64,000 nucleotides of DNA from Sipunculus nudus (Eukaryota; Annelida; Sipuncula; Golfingiida; Sipunculidae). Below the pieces are notes generated by a model. It ran no database searches. It was not told the DNA's origin and saw only the letters and a list, made by a program, of their open reading frames with translations. The stretch covers positions 36,946,027 to 37,010,026 of the forward strand of contig CM049308.1 in NCBI GenBank assembly GCA_026874595.1, read 5' to 3'. Both the position numbers and the translations under genes were made by a program. The first letter of the stretch is position 1. Every line of letters starts with the position of its first letter. Below are positions 12,684 through 26,169 of the stretch, piece by piece.

Positions 12684-13520
12684 TATTTAAATATTGATTT
12701 TTTAAATAAAAAATTGAAGAATCTAAAATAATAAGCATTAGAATATTTTACCACATTAATTTTCAATCAAATTTGATGAACATCAACACCTTGAATTTCT
12801 AAAATGTTTATCATCAAAACCCTCTGTAAATCTTTTAATTTTTAACCTTTTTAATTGTTAGTCATAATAAGATAACTCAGTCTGCTTAAATAATTATGAT
12901 TCCTTGCTTAAAATATAATTAAGCTTAATAAATGAATCATTTGCATGCTTAAGCAAGTGAAGTTAGTAAAGCTGTTTTATAAATATAATAATTGACAGTT
13001 ATAATAACTCTGATTGTCATTTATTTGCACTGAAAATTACTTAATAAATGTTTCAATGAATGCCATTGACTGCTGTTACACAATGTGATCAATTACTAAT
13101 ATTATGTAATTTACACAAAAATGTCACTGGATGTTAATATTTTTTTTTCAAGTTTAATGACCATTTTGAGACTGGCTGATAACATTCACAGCTCTGTTTT
13201 TGTTCAAAATTTAATATGAGGGATTGAATCAATAAACTGATATTGATTGTTTCTTTAAGACCTCCATTATAATGATCATGAAATGTTGCATGTATAATCA
13301 TTGTAGTTGCACAAGCAACATCAGATGCATTTGGAACTAAGAGAGATGGAACTACCCATGCTTAATAATAGTGCATGTATCATCATGAAAATGTGACAGA
13401 CTTAATTATATTGTTAAATGGCTGTAGCATTAGGTTTTACATTTTCAAGTGCAACAAAATAGACTAAACTGTAACCTCTTCTGTATGCTATTTTTTTTAT
13501 AAACTTCTGTCTTAGTCTAG
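12684..13520. other. Unassigned AT-rich sequence
   Basis: Strongly AT-rich with many in-frame stops on both strands. No recognisable element ends and no coding signal. Confidence 0.5.
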
Positions 13521-13560
13521 TTCAGCTGAGTGCTGTGACCAAGAGGTCCATGTAATATGT
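13521..13560 (+). mobile_element. Degenerate F-I 3' end
   Basis: TTCAGCTGAGTGCTGTGACC followed by a decayed second arm GGTCCATG matches the F-I terminus (TCAGCTGAGCGTCGTGACCC...). Its 5' partner is not identifiable. About 370 bp of unassigned DNA follow. Confidence 0.45.
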
Positions 13561-13932
13561 TGGATCCTGGAGGCAGCCCAGTATATCAGGTCTCGGCTGG
13601 ACTTCTGAGCTCTCCTGTTTGATCCATGCTGATTTAAAATTTAAAGAATGAAATCTTGTAAGAAACAAACAGACCTGCTCTAAACTAAAGGTTTTCGATA
13701 ATTTTTAAACCTGAGCATATAAAATCTTAAGCAAGGTCGAAATGTATGAATTCCTGGGTTTCCAAGCAATTTTATTTTTGATGATGGAACTTCTAACCCA
13801 ATGCCTGACCCAATTACGGATTGGGAATGTAAAAATATTCGGTAGAATACCCGATCTTTGGAACATTCAATCTGTTTTGCCCCTTTATTCTCTATATATA
13901 GTTTGGCCTGGATTGTGAAAAGGCTTTTACAG

Positions 13933-14780
13933 TTTTTAGCTCAGCTGACTTTAAGTCATCTGAGCTATAGTGATGGTCATCTGGGTGTCAGTTAACGGGG
14001 CACATTTTAAAACCATTGGATCTACAAATCCAAAATTCAACAAACAGTTAGATGTTCCAAAGTTCTCCTACACAACCCAAAACTGAGTCACTGTGACTTA
14101 GTTCATTCAAGAAATTAAGGAAAAACCTCAATTTTCCATAAAAGTCTATTGTTTCACTTAAGGACTGACTATTATCAAAACCACAAGAGCCTTTTTGTTA
14201 ATCCTAGGCATAATTATTTCTTTATATGTTCCTGTGTACATGCCAGAAATTAGGTCAGTATTGTGTAATTCCTTGAAGTGATGGGCCCAAACATAATGCA
14301 CTTTGTAAATAATCAGGTAAGATATTTACTCCCTTTTCATGATAATTGTTGAAGCTAGAAACTTTTTTTTTCAGAAATATAACTTTATATAATAAAGAGT
14401 TCATTGTAAACCCAAGATTAGATATGAATTTTTAAAATTTTTAATGTCATTAGGTTAATTTAGAATAAGTACCTTAAATTTTGCCCAAATATCACCATGG
14501 CAATTTTTTCCCCTGTAAGTACTGTTGATTTGATTTTTACAGCATGTACATGTAAGTTTTTAATCCATTTAAATCTGAAATTTAGAAAAAAAATAAAAGC
14601 TAAGATTTGGGTTAGTTATTGAAATTTTTTGGGGGCGACTCTATTGTATTCACTTTCATTAATTGTCAAGCAGGCAATTGTCAGGCAGTTCACTTCTGGT
14701 CTCTGGAGGTCAGCTATATGCCAGGGTACCTGATTTGTATTGGGTCACTGATGGAAGTCCCCTGCTGTCATGTGTACAGT
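13933..14780 (+). mobile_element. F-Ib element
   Basis: The F-I hairpin TAGCTCAGCTGAC/GTCATCTGAGCTA is at 13937-13967. Then come 'ggcacattttaaaaccattgg', 'aaggactgactattatcaaa' and 'cctgtgtacatgccagaaattaggtc', all matching the F-Ib copies at 31 kb and 46 kb. The microsatellite stretch is nearly lost. A recognisable 3' end is not seen. Confidence 0.6.
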
Positions 14781-14788
14781 TATTTCAT

Positions 14789-14952
14789 ATCGTCCCCCAC
14801 ACCCAACTCCCCCCAACACACCCGCTTTTATAAGTGGACATATTTTAAGCCGTTCATTTCAACCCAAAATATCGTCCCCCACTCCCAACTCCCCCCAACA
14901 CACCCGCTTTTATAAGTGGACATATTTTAAGCCGTTCATTTCAACCCAAACC
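14789..14952 (+). repeat. 82-bp tandem duplication
   Basis: Two adjacent copies of an 82-bp unit, the first from ~14789 and the second from ~14871, differ by about one base. Each holds 'caactccccccaacacaccc' and 'ataagtggacatattttaag'. The near-identity suggests a recent local duplication at the tail of the F-Ib element. Confidence 0.9.
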
Positions 14953-17900
14953 TTCCATCTTTCACATATGGCTTTCCTAATAATAGGGGAAGAATACTTT
15001 TGACCTTAAGGTCACATGGTAATGGGACCCACTTCTTGAAAAAGGTTTTAGAGGCATATTACTCCAAACTTTTCTACCAAACAGTTTGTCTTTAATGTTT
15101 GGGTCACCTACTTAATGGGAAAGATTCCTGTTGATTTGTAGGTCCAAAGTCACAGTCACAGGGCCATTCTATTGATTGTAACACCCATCAGGCTTACAGT
15201 TAATTACATCCAATTTTGCCCTTTGTTGTTCCCTTGTTTCAAATAAAATTGCAACTAGTGACCTGGACCTTGATTTTCAAGGTCAAATCTGCAAGATGTC
15301 TAAATATGCTTCAGAAAAAGAGGACCTATTCAAAAGGGAATTTCTCAATGTCTGTAGATACAATAGCATCTAATATGCCAGAAATATCAAGTAAAATTAA
15401 ATGGTAAGTGGCAGACTTGACCCATCAAAGTACCATTACTTTTATCAGCTTCCAGATTGGCTATATTCAGATTCTCATTCCGGATAGTTTTACATATATT
15501 GTTTTGAAAAAAGTTGATTCACAGATGATTCTTGTATGTTAAATTCTTTGTGTGTTTTGGCGTATTATTTCACCTGTTATGACTGACAGAGATGATTGCT
15601 TTCCTTGGAGAACAATAGAGCCTAATAAAAACACTCTATCCCTGTATTGTGAATGTTTTTTTATACCTGTAATTTAATTTGTAATATCACCTAAGAAAGT
15701 CAAGTTACATTAATCTTAAGATTTTACTGGATGACTTTTATGTGTGGGTTTACTTTGAAATCTTAAAAAGCCAGGGAAAGCCATTCTACATTTGTTATTA
15801 GTGTTTAGGAGAAGTGTCATAGTAAGAATATGAGGAAAATCCTGGACAAGTTACTTAAAGTCAGAAAGAACATGAGGAAGATACTGGACAAGTTACTTTA
15901 AGATCTGAAATAATGATGAAAGTCTGTCTGTTTTTGCTGTAAAAATTACATTTTTAGTTCACTCAATTAACTTTTTGGCTGGTGCAGCTTCCACCGTCAA
16001 CTGGCCACAGTCTGTTACAAAATATCTGAACAGCCACTGCAGATGTCATCATGACATTTTGCAGACTTTCAAAATAAAATACTCCCAGATAAACACAATC
16101 GCTCTGCCATAAAAAGACCATGTTCTGTGCTGAACAATATTGTCATGACCAAATTGAAAAAAAAATATCTGTACATATATCTGTTTCAAAAGCCCAGGTA
16201 ACATATTATCTGATAAACCAAAGATGGCTTGACTGGTACAGAACAGCACAGGATAAGTTCAGAATCATTCAGAGCTGATGTGTTACAGTTCATCAGTTTG
16301 ACGATTGCAAGAATTACAACCCCGATCAGCAGTCATCCGGTGCGGGGGGTACCAGTAGCAGGCTGTAGCAAGAAGCCCTAAAGTAGGTCACTTCTTGCAC
16401 CTTGGTACTGACACAGTATCACTCCATTCAGAAGTTCCTACTTAAAAATTACCCCAATTCCTAGTGAATGACTGTAGCCCTAGCTATAACATGACATTGA
16501 TATCGCAATTGTATAGGAGAAAAGGACACAACACCTTCAAGAATTTGTTCTCCACATATTGTGGATTATAGGATTAACACGTGAAAAATTTCATCAAAAA
16601 GATGGGACACGAGTTTTTGAGTGATAAGACTACAGAGTTTGATCAGGGAACGACAGACGTTTTATCCACATGTTGCCCAAGCTCCCATGACTCTCCCTGC
16701 AGTTCGCTATAATGGATGCTTGCATCAAATATATGCAGTTAGTTTACTTGTAATGGTTCACCAGTACATGCGTCTGTAGAGAAAAGGAAGACTGGAGTTA
16801 ATTTAATTTGAATAAAAATGTTTATCTTGTGTGTTTACAGAATGTTTAATACAATTCTCTGACAACAAAAATTATTGCCCTTGATCCACAGATAAAACAA
16901 GAAGAGCTGAGGATAGAATGTTCTTTCTCGTGGCCTTATCTTGTGGTCTAGCATCATGCCTTCTTAACAACTAAGACTATATTAATTTAAACCAGCAACA
17001 GCAAGTCAGCAACAGTCATGTTTATTAACACAAAAATAGTCATATTTTATTGATATCAAACATGAACAATCAACAGATGCATAAAATCCATGAGCAATGA
17101 CGGAAAGTATGAGAAAACCCATGGCTCTTCCACTGTCATCCACCTTGCCTATTCTGAGTGTCAGACAATCTTCATTTCTACAATATACTTAGTTTTCATA
17201 TTTTTCCTATGATAATTAATACTAAGTATTAGGTTTTTAAATTTATTTGGTTTTTACCTGCAAAGATAAGATTACGTTAATTTTCCATTCATGTGCCCCC
17301 ACAAACAATGACGTTGTCTGCCCAGCTGCCATGAGATGGGACTTCCTCACGATCCTTTGGGCCCAAAAAATTTTTTCCTGCTCTTCCACCTCAAACGTCT
17401 GGACCATCTTATACACAGGTCAGACTTGTACACAAGATTTTATGGTATATACAGACTTTAATTTCCTCAGTTTGTCAGTAACCTGTATCAAGTTGTTTTG
17501 TTATTGGTATACCCATCAATCATGGATATCTTTACTGCTGAACAAGACTTACAACTTTACCTCAGATCTTATTTCACAGCTATTAAATTTTTCACCTTTA
17601 TTTATTTAAACGGTGGTCCATAATTTTTCAGTTTTTTGAGCATTCAGTGGGTACTTTAAATATTATGCTATGGGTTGGGAAGTTTCAAAAAGGAAAATAT
17701 GAATCGACAAATCAGTGAAAAATATCCAGTTTGTATGTCAAATATAATTAGCATGTGTAAGAAAAAAAATAAAATACATACCGAAAGATTTCCCAGTAAA
17801 TCTAAATACTACAAATTCTTTATCACACATGGTACGTACATATCATTAGAATTAACGTAAACAAATAAGGAATAGCTTTGATGCCTCATCAAGATTCTCA

Positions 17901-18093
17901 CTACTCTCATTGATAATGCACTTACAATTTGTGACTTTTTTGTTGTTGTCACGTCCCTAATTTTTTTAATATTTCCCATAGTGTAAACATAATGTGTAAA
18001 CATATAAAAGAATAGTGGTTAACATAGTGGAGAATAGTAGTTTCTTCAAGCAATAAAATGTATAAAATCAATGTTTTATGGTGTGTTTTTCAG
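14953..18093. other. Unassigned sequence upstream of the exon (intron)
   Basis: At 15000-15420 there is a 'gaccttaaggtcacatgg / caaggtcaaatct' block resembling the generic 'aaggtca' repeats elsewhere in the window. The rest shows no element ends. A 120-codon open frame at 17247-17609 has no recognisable domain and no clear splice signals. By position this is presumably intron of the B3GALNT2-like gene. Confidence 0.4.
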
Positions 18094-18277
18094 AGATGGA
18101 AAGTCTTAAGAGACACATATTTGAAGTGAATGAGAGGGAGCGTCAACACTTGAAACAAATGGATGAAGAAAACAAAAAATTGACCAAGGAGTCAGAAAAA
18201 TATGGAGACTTATTGTTTTTGGATGTAGTCGATGTATATCGAGCACTTCCAGTGAAAGCACTGAGCTTTTACAAATG
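18094..18277 (+). CDS. B3GALNT2: Internal exon of a B3GALNT2-like beta-1,3-N-acetylgalactosaminyltransferase
   Basis: This is an internal exon of a GT31 glycosyltransferase. In animals B3GALNT2 adds beta-1,3-GalNAc in the ER/Golgi, for example on the O-mannosyl glycan of alpha-dystroglycan. A pyrimidine-rich tract ending in cag precedes 18094, and gtgagt follows 18277. The exon has 2 bases of a split codon, 60 whole codons, then TG of a split Trp codon, so it is in phase on both sides. The N-terminal ~37 residues are charged and helical. The C-terminal part reads FLDVVDVYRALP and then SFYKW, which lines up with the (F/L)VDVVDTYRNVP...NFYRW segment just before the catalytic DDD motif in vertebrate B3GALNT2. 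The DDD exon and all other exons were not found, so both flanking introns are long and repeat-filled. It could be a sister GT31 gene, but the VDVVDTYR-type motif and the position of the charged helix favour B3GALNT2. Confidence 0.82.
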
Positions 18278-18581
18278 GTGAGTCATATTTTTCTTTATCA
18301 AGGCCTGTTGGGTTTGTTGGTTAGATGGTTGGTTGTAAATGAAATATAGTAACAAGATGGACCCTGATGCAAAGAAAAAAAAATAAATAACATTTAAAGC
18401 ACAAGGTTGTGGTGTATGCCCTTTCTCTATAGGTCATATCTGTACATGCAGACAGGCAAATAACATGATTTTAAATGCCTAACTGGTTGTATCTTCAAGG
18501 CAGGGTTCCTTTATATACCCAGAGTCTCATTTTCAGACTCACTGCATTCCTGAATAATTTCATTTCCTGTTGTAATTGTGT

Positions 18582-19768
18582 CTGCCAAAACGAAGTTTTG
18601 TGGATACTATGTTTTTGACCGGGTTCCGCCACCGCCGCTGCCACCATGTCTGTTTCCAGAGAACTCCTCTGAGACTACTGGACGAATTTTTCCGAAACTT
18701 ACACCAATTATCGGGTCACATGTGAACTGGTGCCTAACCAATTGGCCTAGTCTGACCTTTCCTCTCTGCCCAGCATTTGTTTGTGTGTCTGTTTCCACTC
18801 ATAAACCCACTTATCTCAGGAACCGTTTGACCGATCAGGAAAAAAAATTTGTACAAATGTAGCCCTTGGATAGCTTTATAACATACACAGAAAAATGCTG
18901 GCGCCACCTGCACCCATGATTGCACAGTGTCCATCTGTTCATCTGCCATTGGTTAAAATCACTCATATCTCTGCAGTGGTTTGACTAATTCACCTGAAAT
19001 TTGGCATGCGTATACATCCTAGATAGCTTTCTTGATTTATGACAGGTGGCACCACCTACATTCACGTTCACGCTGCCGACATCCAAGCTCATATCTCAGG
19101 AACCGTTTGACCAATCAGGAAAAAAAATTTACTCAAATGTAGACCTTGGATAGCTTTATAACGTACACAAAAATGGTGGCGCCACCTGCAGCCATTTTTT
19201 GCACAGTGTCCATCTGTTTGTCTGCCTTGGGTTAAAATCACTCATATCTCTGCTGAGGTTTGACCAAGTTACCTGGAATTCGGCATGCATATATATCCCG
19301 CATAGCTTTCTTGATTTTATGACAGGTGGCGCCACCTACATTCACGTTCATGCTGTAGACATCCATGCTTATATCTCTGGACTGAATCGACAAATCAGGA
19401 AAAAAATGTTACACAGATGTAGCCCTTGGATAGCTTTATAACAGACACAAAAATGGTTGTGCCACCTGCAGCCATTTTTGCACAGCGTCCATCTGTTTGT
19501 CTGCTGTGGGATAAAATCACTCATATCTCTGCATTGGTTTGACTTTTCCAGCTGAAATAGTGCATGTGTATACATCTTGGATAGTTTCTTGTTCAAATAA
19601 CAGGTGGCGCCACCTACAATCATGTTTATGTGGCAGACATCCATTCTAATATGTAACACATGTAACTCTACTTCTCCTTGCCACTCAATCCATGCCTCAC
19701 TTCACCCGTCCTACTCTGATTTTGGCGGATAAACGTAGTCGCATGTCGTCTACCCATATTCTAGTTTA
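18582..19768 (+). mobile_element. F-VI element, complete
   Basis: The 5' hairpin is CCAAAAC (18585-18591) with GTTTTGTGG (18595-18603), followed by ATACTATG. The 3' end carries TTTTGGCGGATA (19720-19731), the inverted form of the 5' motif, then a decayed hairpin around TAGTCGCATGT, then CATATTCTAGTTT ending near 19768. The body is about four half-units of a ~280-bp repeat that alternate 'acctgcaaccatttttgcacag' and 'acctacattcacgtt' after each palindrome, with exact palindromes at 19175, 19325 and 19603. It lies in the intron just 3' of the exon, sense to it. Confidence 0.7.
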
Positions 19769-19977
19769 TACTTTGCTGCATACAATAATCAAGGACCATG
19801 TTAATTTGTGTTAAATTTTGTACGAATGGGTTACAATGTGACCTAAAACATGGGACTCCATCTTGTGACAGAATCACCAAAGATTTAAACTTCAAAACAA
19901 AATAAAATTTCTTTGTGTTATAGGAAGGTTTCGGGTTTCAAGTCAAAAAAATAAAAAGGTAAGGTTCTCAGGCACTC

Positions 19978-22386
19978 TTTTAGCGAACCTGTGAGCTTAT
20001 GCGATGGTGCGGCGTCGTGCGGCATACGTCGTCTGTACGTTAACCATAGCTATCTCAAAACGGCAGGAGCTAGCATATCCAAATTTTTTGCAAATAATCA
20101 GTCATCCAAAAAACTATATCGGATATTGCATTTTCTTAGATTTTATAGGGAAAAAGCTAAAAAGCTTTAAAGATCTTCTTCTTCGAAACTGTCAAGCCAA
20201 GTTGTCCAATATTTCACATTAAAGATCCCTGGAACTATTGTTCTCAAGTTTGTTCGAATGGTTCCAGTTGGGAGATTTTTGGCTGAGATACAGGAGGTTG
20301 AACTTTGTTAACTGTGCAAAAAAGCTTATTAAAATTTAAATCTAAGAAAGGGCTGTAGCTATCATCACCAAATTTTATGCCAATGTTGGTCACATAGGTC
20401 ATATCTGAAATTGAGGTATTGGTGGAGCCACCTGCATCGGCCTTTTTTGTACGGGGTCATCAGTGCCTGTATATCACACTGAGGGCTACAAAAAACTTCT
20501 CCTCTGAAACCATATGGCCAAAATGTTTAATATCACACAGAAATGATCCTAGGGTAGTGCTATCTGAAGTTTGTTCAAATGGTCTCTTTTCAGTGACTTT
20601 TGGCTAAGTTATGGGAAGCTGAATTTAGTCATATGCCATAACAGCCCATTTTAGCTCAGTGGCTACAAAGATCTTCTTCTCAAAAACCACTGGGCCTAAT
20701 TCTTAAATCTCACATTTATTATCCTCAGATGTTGATAATTGAAGTTTGTTCAAATGGTTTTGGTTCAGTGCTTTTTGGCTGAGTTACGGGAAGCTGATTT
20801 TAGCCAGTTTGCTGTATCATCTTAATATGAGTTATAAACCTGCGAAACGTTTTTTGACTGATGCCACTGAAGCCAGTTTGTTAAATATTTTACAAGAATA
20901 ATCCCTACAATAATTCTTATAATAATTGTCATTAATGGTTCCAAATGAATGATTTTTGGCTGAATTATGAAGATTGAATTGTGTCATTTTACCATATATG
21001 TTAGCTGTGTGATGCTGTTTCATCTCGCCTGGCACCAGTTTATCAGCATCTATTACATCATGCCACTAGACATTTAGATTTCAGGTTATCTTGGTTAATA
21101 TTGACAAGAAAGTTTTTTTAAAACCTTTTAAAAAATTTAGATATATGATTTAAGTTATTCATCATACCAGGCAATGTTACAATCATGGGTAATCAGCTCT
21201 CTGTGGCTATATAAAGACAACTGTACGTGGATTATAAATTATTGGTATCCCTACTCAACTTAATTCAAGAATTTGCCATCAATGAGATATATCTGTATTT
21301 TAATTTTGCATTCAGTATGCATCCATAATAATTTTACATATATAGTCAGCTGAAAAGCATTTTGTATTGGGAAAATAAATTTCAAAGTTATTTCAAGTAG
21401 GGACCACTTTTGTGTACAGATGGCAGCACAATATACCATTGGCAGATTGCCAGTGCCTTGATGTTGGCCATTAGCCAAGATGATGTCAGCTCTATAAATA
21501 GTTTTGGCACAGTGCCAGGATTGGAAGAAGTGCAGCCAGGTATATGTCAAGAGTTCACTTAGTGCAGTAGCTGCATTCTATTTATAGCTTTGCCAGACTG
21601 CTCACTGCATCATATTTGGCACCAAAGTTCAGCCTGAATCCATTTATAGCTTTGGAAGACTGCCAACTGTGTCAGATTATGCAACAGGTCAAGAGTTCAC
21701 TCAGTGCAGCCAGGTACAGGTCATAAGTTCACTCAGTCTAGCCAGGTGCAGGTCAAGAGTTCACTCAGTGCAGTAGCTTGAGGCAGCAATTTGTCACAGG
21801 TCACTAGGGGGCAGCTGCCTTACTGACCTTAGCCTTGTCAGCCCAGTGCATCAAACTCTGGGGAAGTTTGATGTATTGGACTGATATTTTGACTTGTCAA
21901 TGCGTCTTTGATGGTATCTCATTTACAAGACAGGTGGTGCCACGTACATTGACTTTTGCACAGTGAATGTGCCTGCTTATTTCTACAGAGGAATTTGATA
22001 TATCAGCCTGAAATTGGGCATATTTATACATATCGAATAGCTGTGTCGTATATAGGACTGGTGGTGCCACCTACAACAATTTTTGCAAAATGTGTGTCCC
22101 TGCTTATTTCTCAGGAGGGGTTTGATATATCAGTCTGAAAATTGGCATATGTGTATATCTCTGATAGCTTCGAAGTATAGAAGACTGGTGGTGCCAGCTA
22201 CAATTGTTTTTGTGTTGTGTGCACCCATGCGAGAATTACAGCAGTGATGTTTGTTTAATTGCTTCTTATTCAAAATGTTTAGTACTTGCATGGTTCATAT
22301 ACATGAAAGTAATGGTCCACATTGAAGCAATATACCTGGTGTATTTCCCAATGCACAGGTTCGCATTAGGCCTGTAGGCCTTGTTT
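19978..22386 (+). mobile_element. F-II element, complete reference copy
   Basis: The 5' end is TTTTAGCGAACCTGTG (motif 19982-19993), then a CG-rich 'gcgatggtgcggcgtcgtgc'. The 3' end is CACAGGTTCGC at 22354-22364, the hairpin AGGCCTGTAGGCCT at 22368-22381, then TGTTT. Its length is about 2.4 kb. Modules in order: an 'aaaactgtcaagccaa' block, a 'ggagccacctgcatcggcc' block near 20425, an A/T-rich middle with 'gtgtgatgctgtttcatctcg', a 'gcagccaggtatatgtcaag' block, and 'tgaaattgggcatatttatac' units. The first ~1.75 kb is repeated almost unchanged at 60031-61740. Confidence 0.75.
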
Positions 22387-24649
22387 CAGAAATCACTGCA
22401 GGTGGGCTGTATTTTATTTTTGACATTTTTTTTGTCTGTTTCGATAAAAAATGTAATATGATCAGTGAAAGGCAAGAAAATGACAGGGCTTTTTTGGTAA
22501 ACAGGTAAAAGCACTCCATAACAAAGGAAATCATAACAAAATAGTATTATTTTATCTTATTGAAAGATGAAAATCAAAATAAAAATGTTTGATGCTGGGG
22601 TTAAAATTGGCGCACACAGTGCCTGAGAACCATACCTTTTTTTTTGACCTTAGCAAATTTTGATTGAAATAATTTTTGTCTTTTGCAAGTGTAAAAGTAA
22701 CACAAATCTTTTAAAAGATTGTGGATGCATTTATTGCCAAACTATCCTGCAAAACCCTTCATCTATCTGTTATATCAGAAAACTGCCACTAGCTACAGTT
22801 CCTTCAATTTTAAGTATGTTTAATGTTTGCATTGTGACTGACAAATAACTGTCATGTCAAAGCATCAACTCAGCAATCATATAATCAGTTACTGTTATTC
22901 TGTAAAGTTTTAATAAATCAAATATATTAAATATGTTACTAACATATGTGAAATTGGCTGGATTCAATGTTCCAAGTTGATTTTAGACTAAAGTATGATA
23001 GGGTATTCTTATCAGCTGCACAGTGTTGGTCTTAAATCTGTATATTTATTATACAAGTTTGAAATTGTTATGAAGTGAGCGATGGCATATTTGTTTTTTA
23101 AGAAATATTTCAAGGAATATTTCACATTTCATATTTCACAAATACAAGCTCAGTTTCAGGCATGTCAGACTGAACAATTAATGAATTCCCATAATTAATG
23201 ACACAGGCAACCAGTCATCCGGTCACACACATACGGGCTTCTTTCCCAATTTAATTAGAAAACAGTTCACCTGAAACTGTTAAGTCCTATTTTAAGTCTG
23301 TGTCAATGGAAATAGTGCCACAGAATAAATTACAGCTTTTGCCTTGATGAGAGAATGGTAGAACACAATTAAAACATGTTATTTTATGAGACTCTACATG
23401 TGTATACGTAAGCACTGTCCTCCAGATAGGACTGAAGTTTGATTAATTCTCGTTTCACAATAACCTTACAATTCGGGCTTATTTATGCTGACCTCAATGA
23501 GGCAGTTACATCAGTGTACAAATTTAGAGGTAAACTTATTTCTGTCACCCAATCAGGAATCCTCCTTGTGAGGAAATGGTGAAGTCATTTTATGAATATG
23601 TATCTATGAGGTTATATGTCTGCATGTTGAACAAAACAATCTAGGGTGCGCGCTTTGAGGAGATCTCGAGACTGGGCAGTTCTTTCAGAGAGAAACTGCA
23701 TGGCCCAGAACTCTTGCTGTTGAATTAAGACTTCTGCCATCATACTGGTCTTCCAACATTGTCAGCTATGTGCAACAGCAGCTGTATGTGATACAAGTTG
23801 GAAACTCTCCAGTAACACACATCATATCAATATTTGATGGGTTTTAGGATAGGAATTTATTGTCACTTTGACATGTTTTTAAGAAAACACCTATCTTTAG
23901 GGATTCTTTTGTTCGTACTTAAATTATCTTAAATCTATTGCAGAAAAAATGGATGCATCACAAGTGTTTAGTATATAAACAACAGCTGTGTATTTACTCC
24001 AGTTTTTCATTCTTTTCTTTTTATGGCTTGAAGACAGGATGCTGCTGTCTGATTGCTTCAAATATATTTTGCTGGGTTTTTTTCTTTTTCACTTTTTTTA
24101 GCTAATTAATTCATATTTTACACTTTGCAGGAATATGAGTGAACAAATGACAGATGGGATGAGCAAGCCACTTGTGGGGTTCTTTTTTTTTGTTGATGAG
24201 AGATTCTTTTTTAAGAGATGGTCTCTTCGCAGTCATGTTTAATCTTTATTAATTGCAGAAAACAAATGATGCAGCACCAATTTTATATGAAACTATATAC
24301 TGGCATAGCTGAAGAAAATCCTTATTTTTGTCCTTTCTGACCTTTTCGGTACTTTTCCTTCAGTAATTGACTGCTACACTAGTTTTTCAGATGGCTTTTT
24401 ATGTGTGTATGTGTCAAACCCCTGAAGGAATGGACACTCAAGGTTCTTTTAAACATACTGGCTGAAATTTGCACATACACAAAAAGATGAAAAGACATGA
24501 GTAAACAAAACAATAAAAATTTATTAAAAGTAAACATACACTTCTCTGTAGAGGCATTCCACACATGATTAGAAGATCATTTAGAGTCCATATAATCACA
24601 CAAGATCACCAAGTCCTGTTTACTCCTGAATGAACACTTTACACAAGAG
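22387..24649. other. Unassigned sequence
   Basis: No gene or element with recognisable ends was seen. The short patch at 23640-23720 is less AT-rich ('gtgcgcgctttgaggagatc') but has no coding frame that could be supported. Confidence 0.45.
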
Positions 24650-24651
24650 TA

Positions 24652-26059
24652 CCGTAAAATCTCCACTTAAAACCGCGTTTTAATCAAGAAATTCAAAATC
24701 TTAAAATCAGGTTGATTTCCTGAAAGCACTGTGCGGTTTATACTAGAAAGGTTTCCTAAATATCTTCCTGAAAGACATTGTTTTTAGGCCTGCGAGTGGG
24801 CGATAATATTGCAACTTTCGAAGGCCGTTCTTAGCAGCAGTCTCGCATGCATGGGAGCCATGTGTGAATGTATTATTTACAATTATTTGTTAGTTATAAA
24901 TTAAATATTGCTGATTAGTTTTCGTGTGGTATATAACTTGTTATAAAATCTTGGTAATTGTCACCAAATAATACGTTTACAACAACCCTGCTGTAACAAA
25001 CAGCGGCCCACTTCGTTGGGCATGGTCAAGCAAAATTGAAATAAAAGCCTACTTTAAACCCATTTGCGGCATTATTTAGCAATGATTATTTGTTTAAAAC
25101 GTAAAATGAATATAAAGCTGACATCGTAAGGAGTCACACAATGGCAGACGATCGTTTTAAAATCAAGTTTGAGTGCGGCCATGTGCTGAAACGCACCGGT
25201 ATTCTGCTAAGAATATTTTGAATGGCTGTACGCGGTGGGTGGTAAACAGAACAGCCACCTATTTCATCCCAGCGTGCCTTGCGCGAACACTGCCTTGACA
25301 AAATGGCTCCCCACACAGAAACTTTCTTCAGGAAAAAAACTTGCTTACCCCGACTGGCCACTTTAATTTTACCTTAAAATCACTCGTTTTCAAGCGTCAT
25401 GATTCCTATACGTGCGTATCTCGACAAGGTAACTTCAGTTACTTTGATATTTAGTTAAGTTGACCAGCCATGTTTTCAAATGCACCAGCATATTGTGACA
25501 TGGAGCGATGTCAACGTACGATGTGACGATGATAATACCGAAGTAACCGGTGCAAAAATGATTTGAATCTTCCGAGTAATTCCATCATCATTTTCATCAA
25601 AAATTAAGATTTCAAAATATTACTTTTAGAATTAAAATATACAGTGACTTGAAATGGATCAGCAGAATATTTTTTCCAAAATATAATGACAAATCAGTAG
25701 CAAACAAGAATACGGCACGGAATATAAAATCTATATAAACAGACAGATGTTCACCGGCCCTTACCTCTTCCCAAACATCATGCTTGAGTGACCCTTCCAA
25801 AAAGTGTTATGAAGTGTTTAACTCAAATGCCCAAGGAATTTTAAAGTGGACAGGAATGGCCGAGTCGCAACCAAAGCGTGTTCATTTCTAGATGATAGCT
25901 TGATTGTGTCTTTTGTCAAATCATTCCGTAGCGAAAGTTGGTGCGGTTTTAAAAGGGGGTTCTTAGTATTTGAGCCCCTCGGGGAGTCTCACATTGAATT
26001 TCGGTGAAGTCTGGGTGCGGTTTTAATCGGAAGTGCGGTTTTAAGTGGAGATTTTACGG
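24652..26059. mobile_element. DNA transposon derivative with ~25-bp terminal inverted repeats, TA target site
   Basis: The left end CCGTAAAATCTCCACTTAAA at 24652 is mirrored at the right end (TTTAAGTGGAGATTTTACGG, ending 26059). Both are followed inward by accgc. TA flanks both sides (24650-24651 and 26060-26061), and the wider identity GTACCG...CGGTAC spans the junctions. The TA flank and a TIR of the '...TCTC..CTTA...CG' kind suggest a pogo/Tigger-type Tc1-mariner relative; that is inference. Length is 1408 bp. The interior has no transposase frame, only frames of 75 and 62 codons, so it is non-autonomous or decayed. Confidence 0.75.
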
Positions 26060-26169
26060 TACCACTTGTTTACTTGGCTGCTGATTACATCACCAATCCA
26101 CTCATGACATTGAAATGCCAGCTACTATTACATGCCACTTACACTGCATGTACACAGGGGATCTCTTAA

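Noticed and set aside
17247-17609. 120-codon frame as a possible gene
   Set aside because: No recognisable motif, no supported splice sites, and composition typical of AT-rich non-coding DNA.
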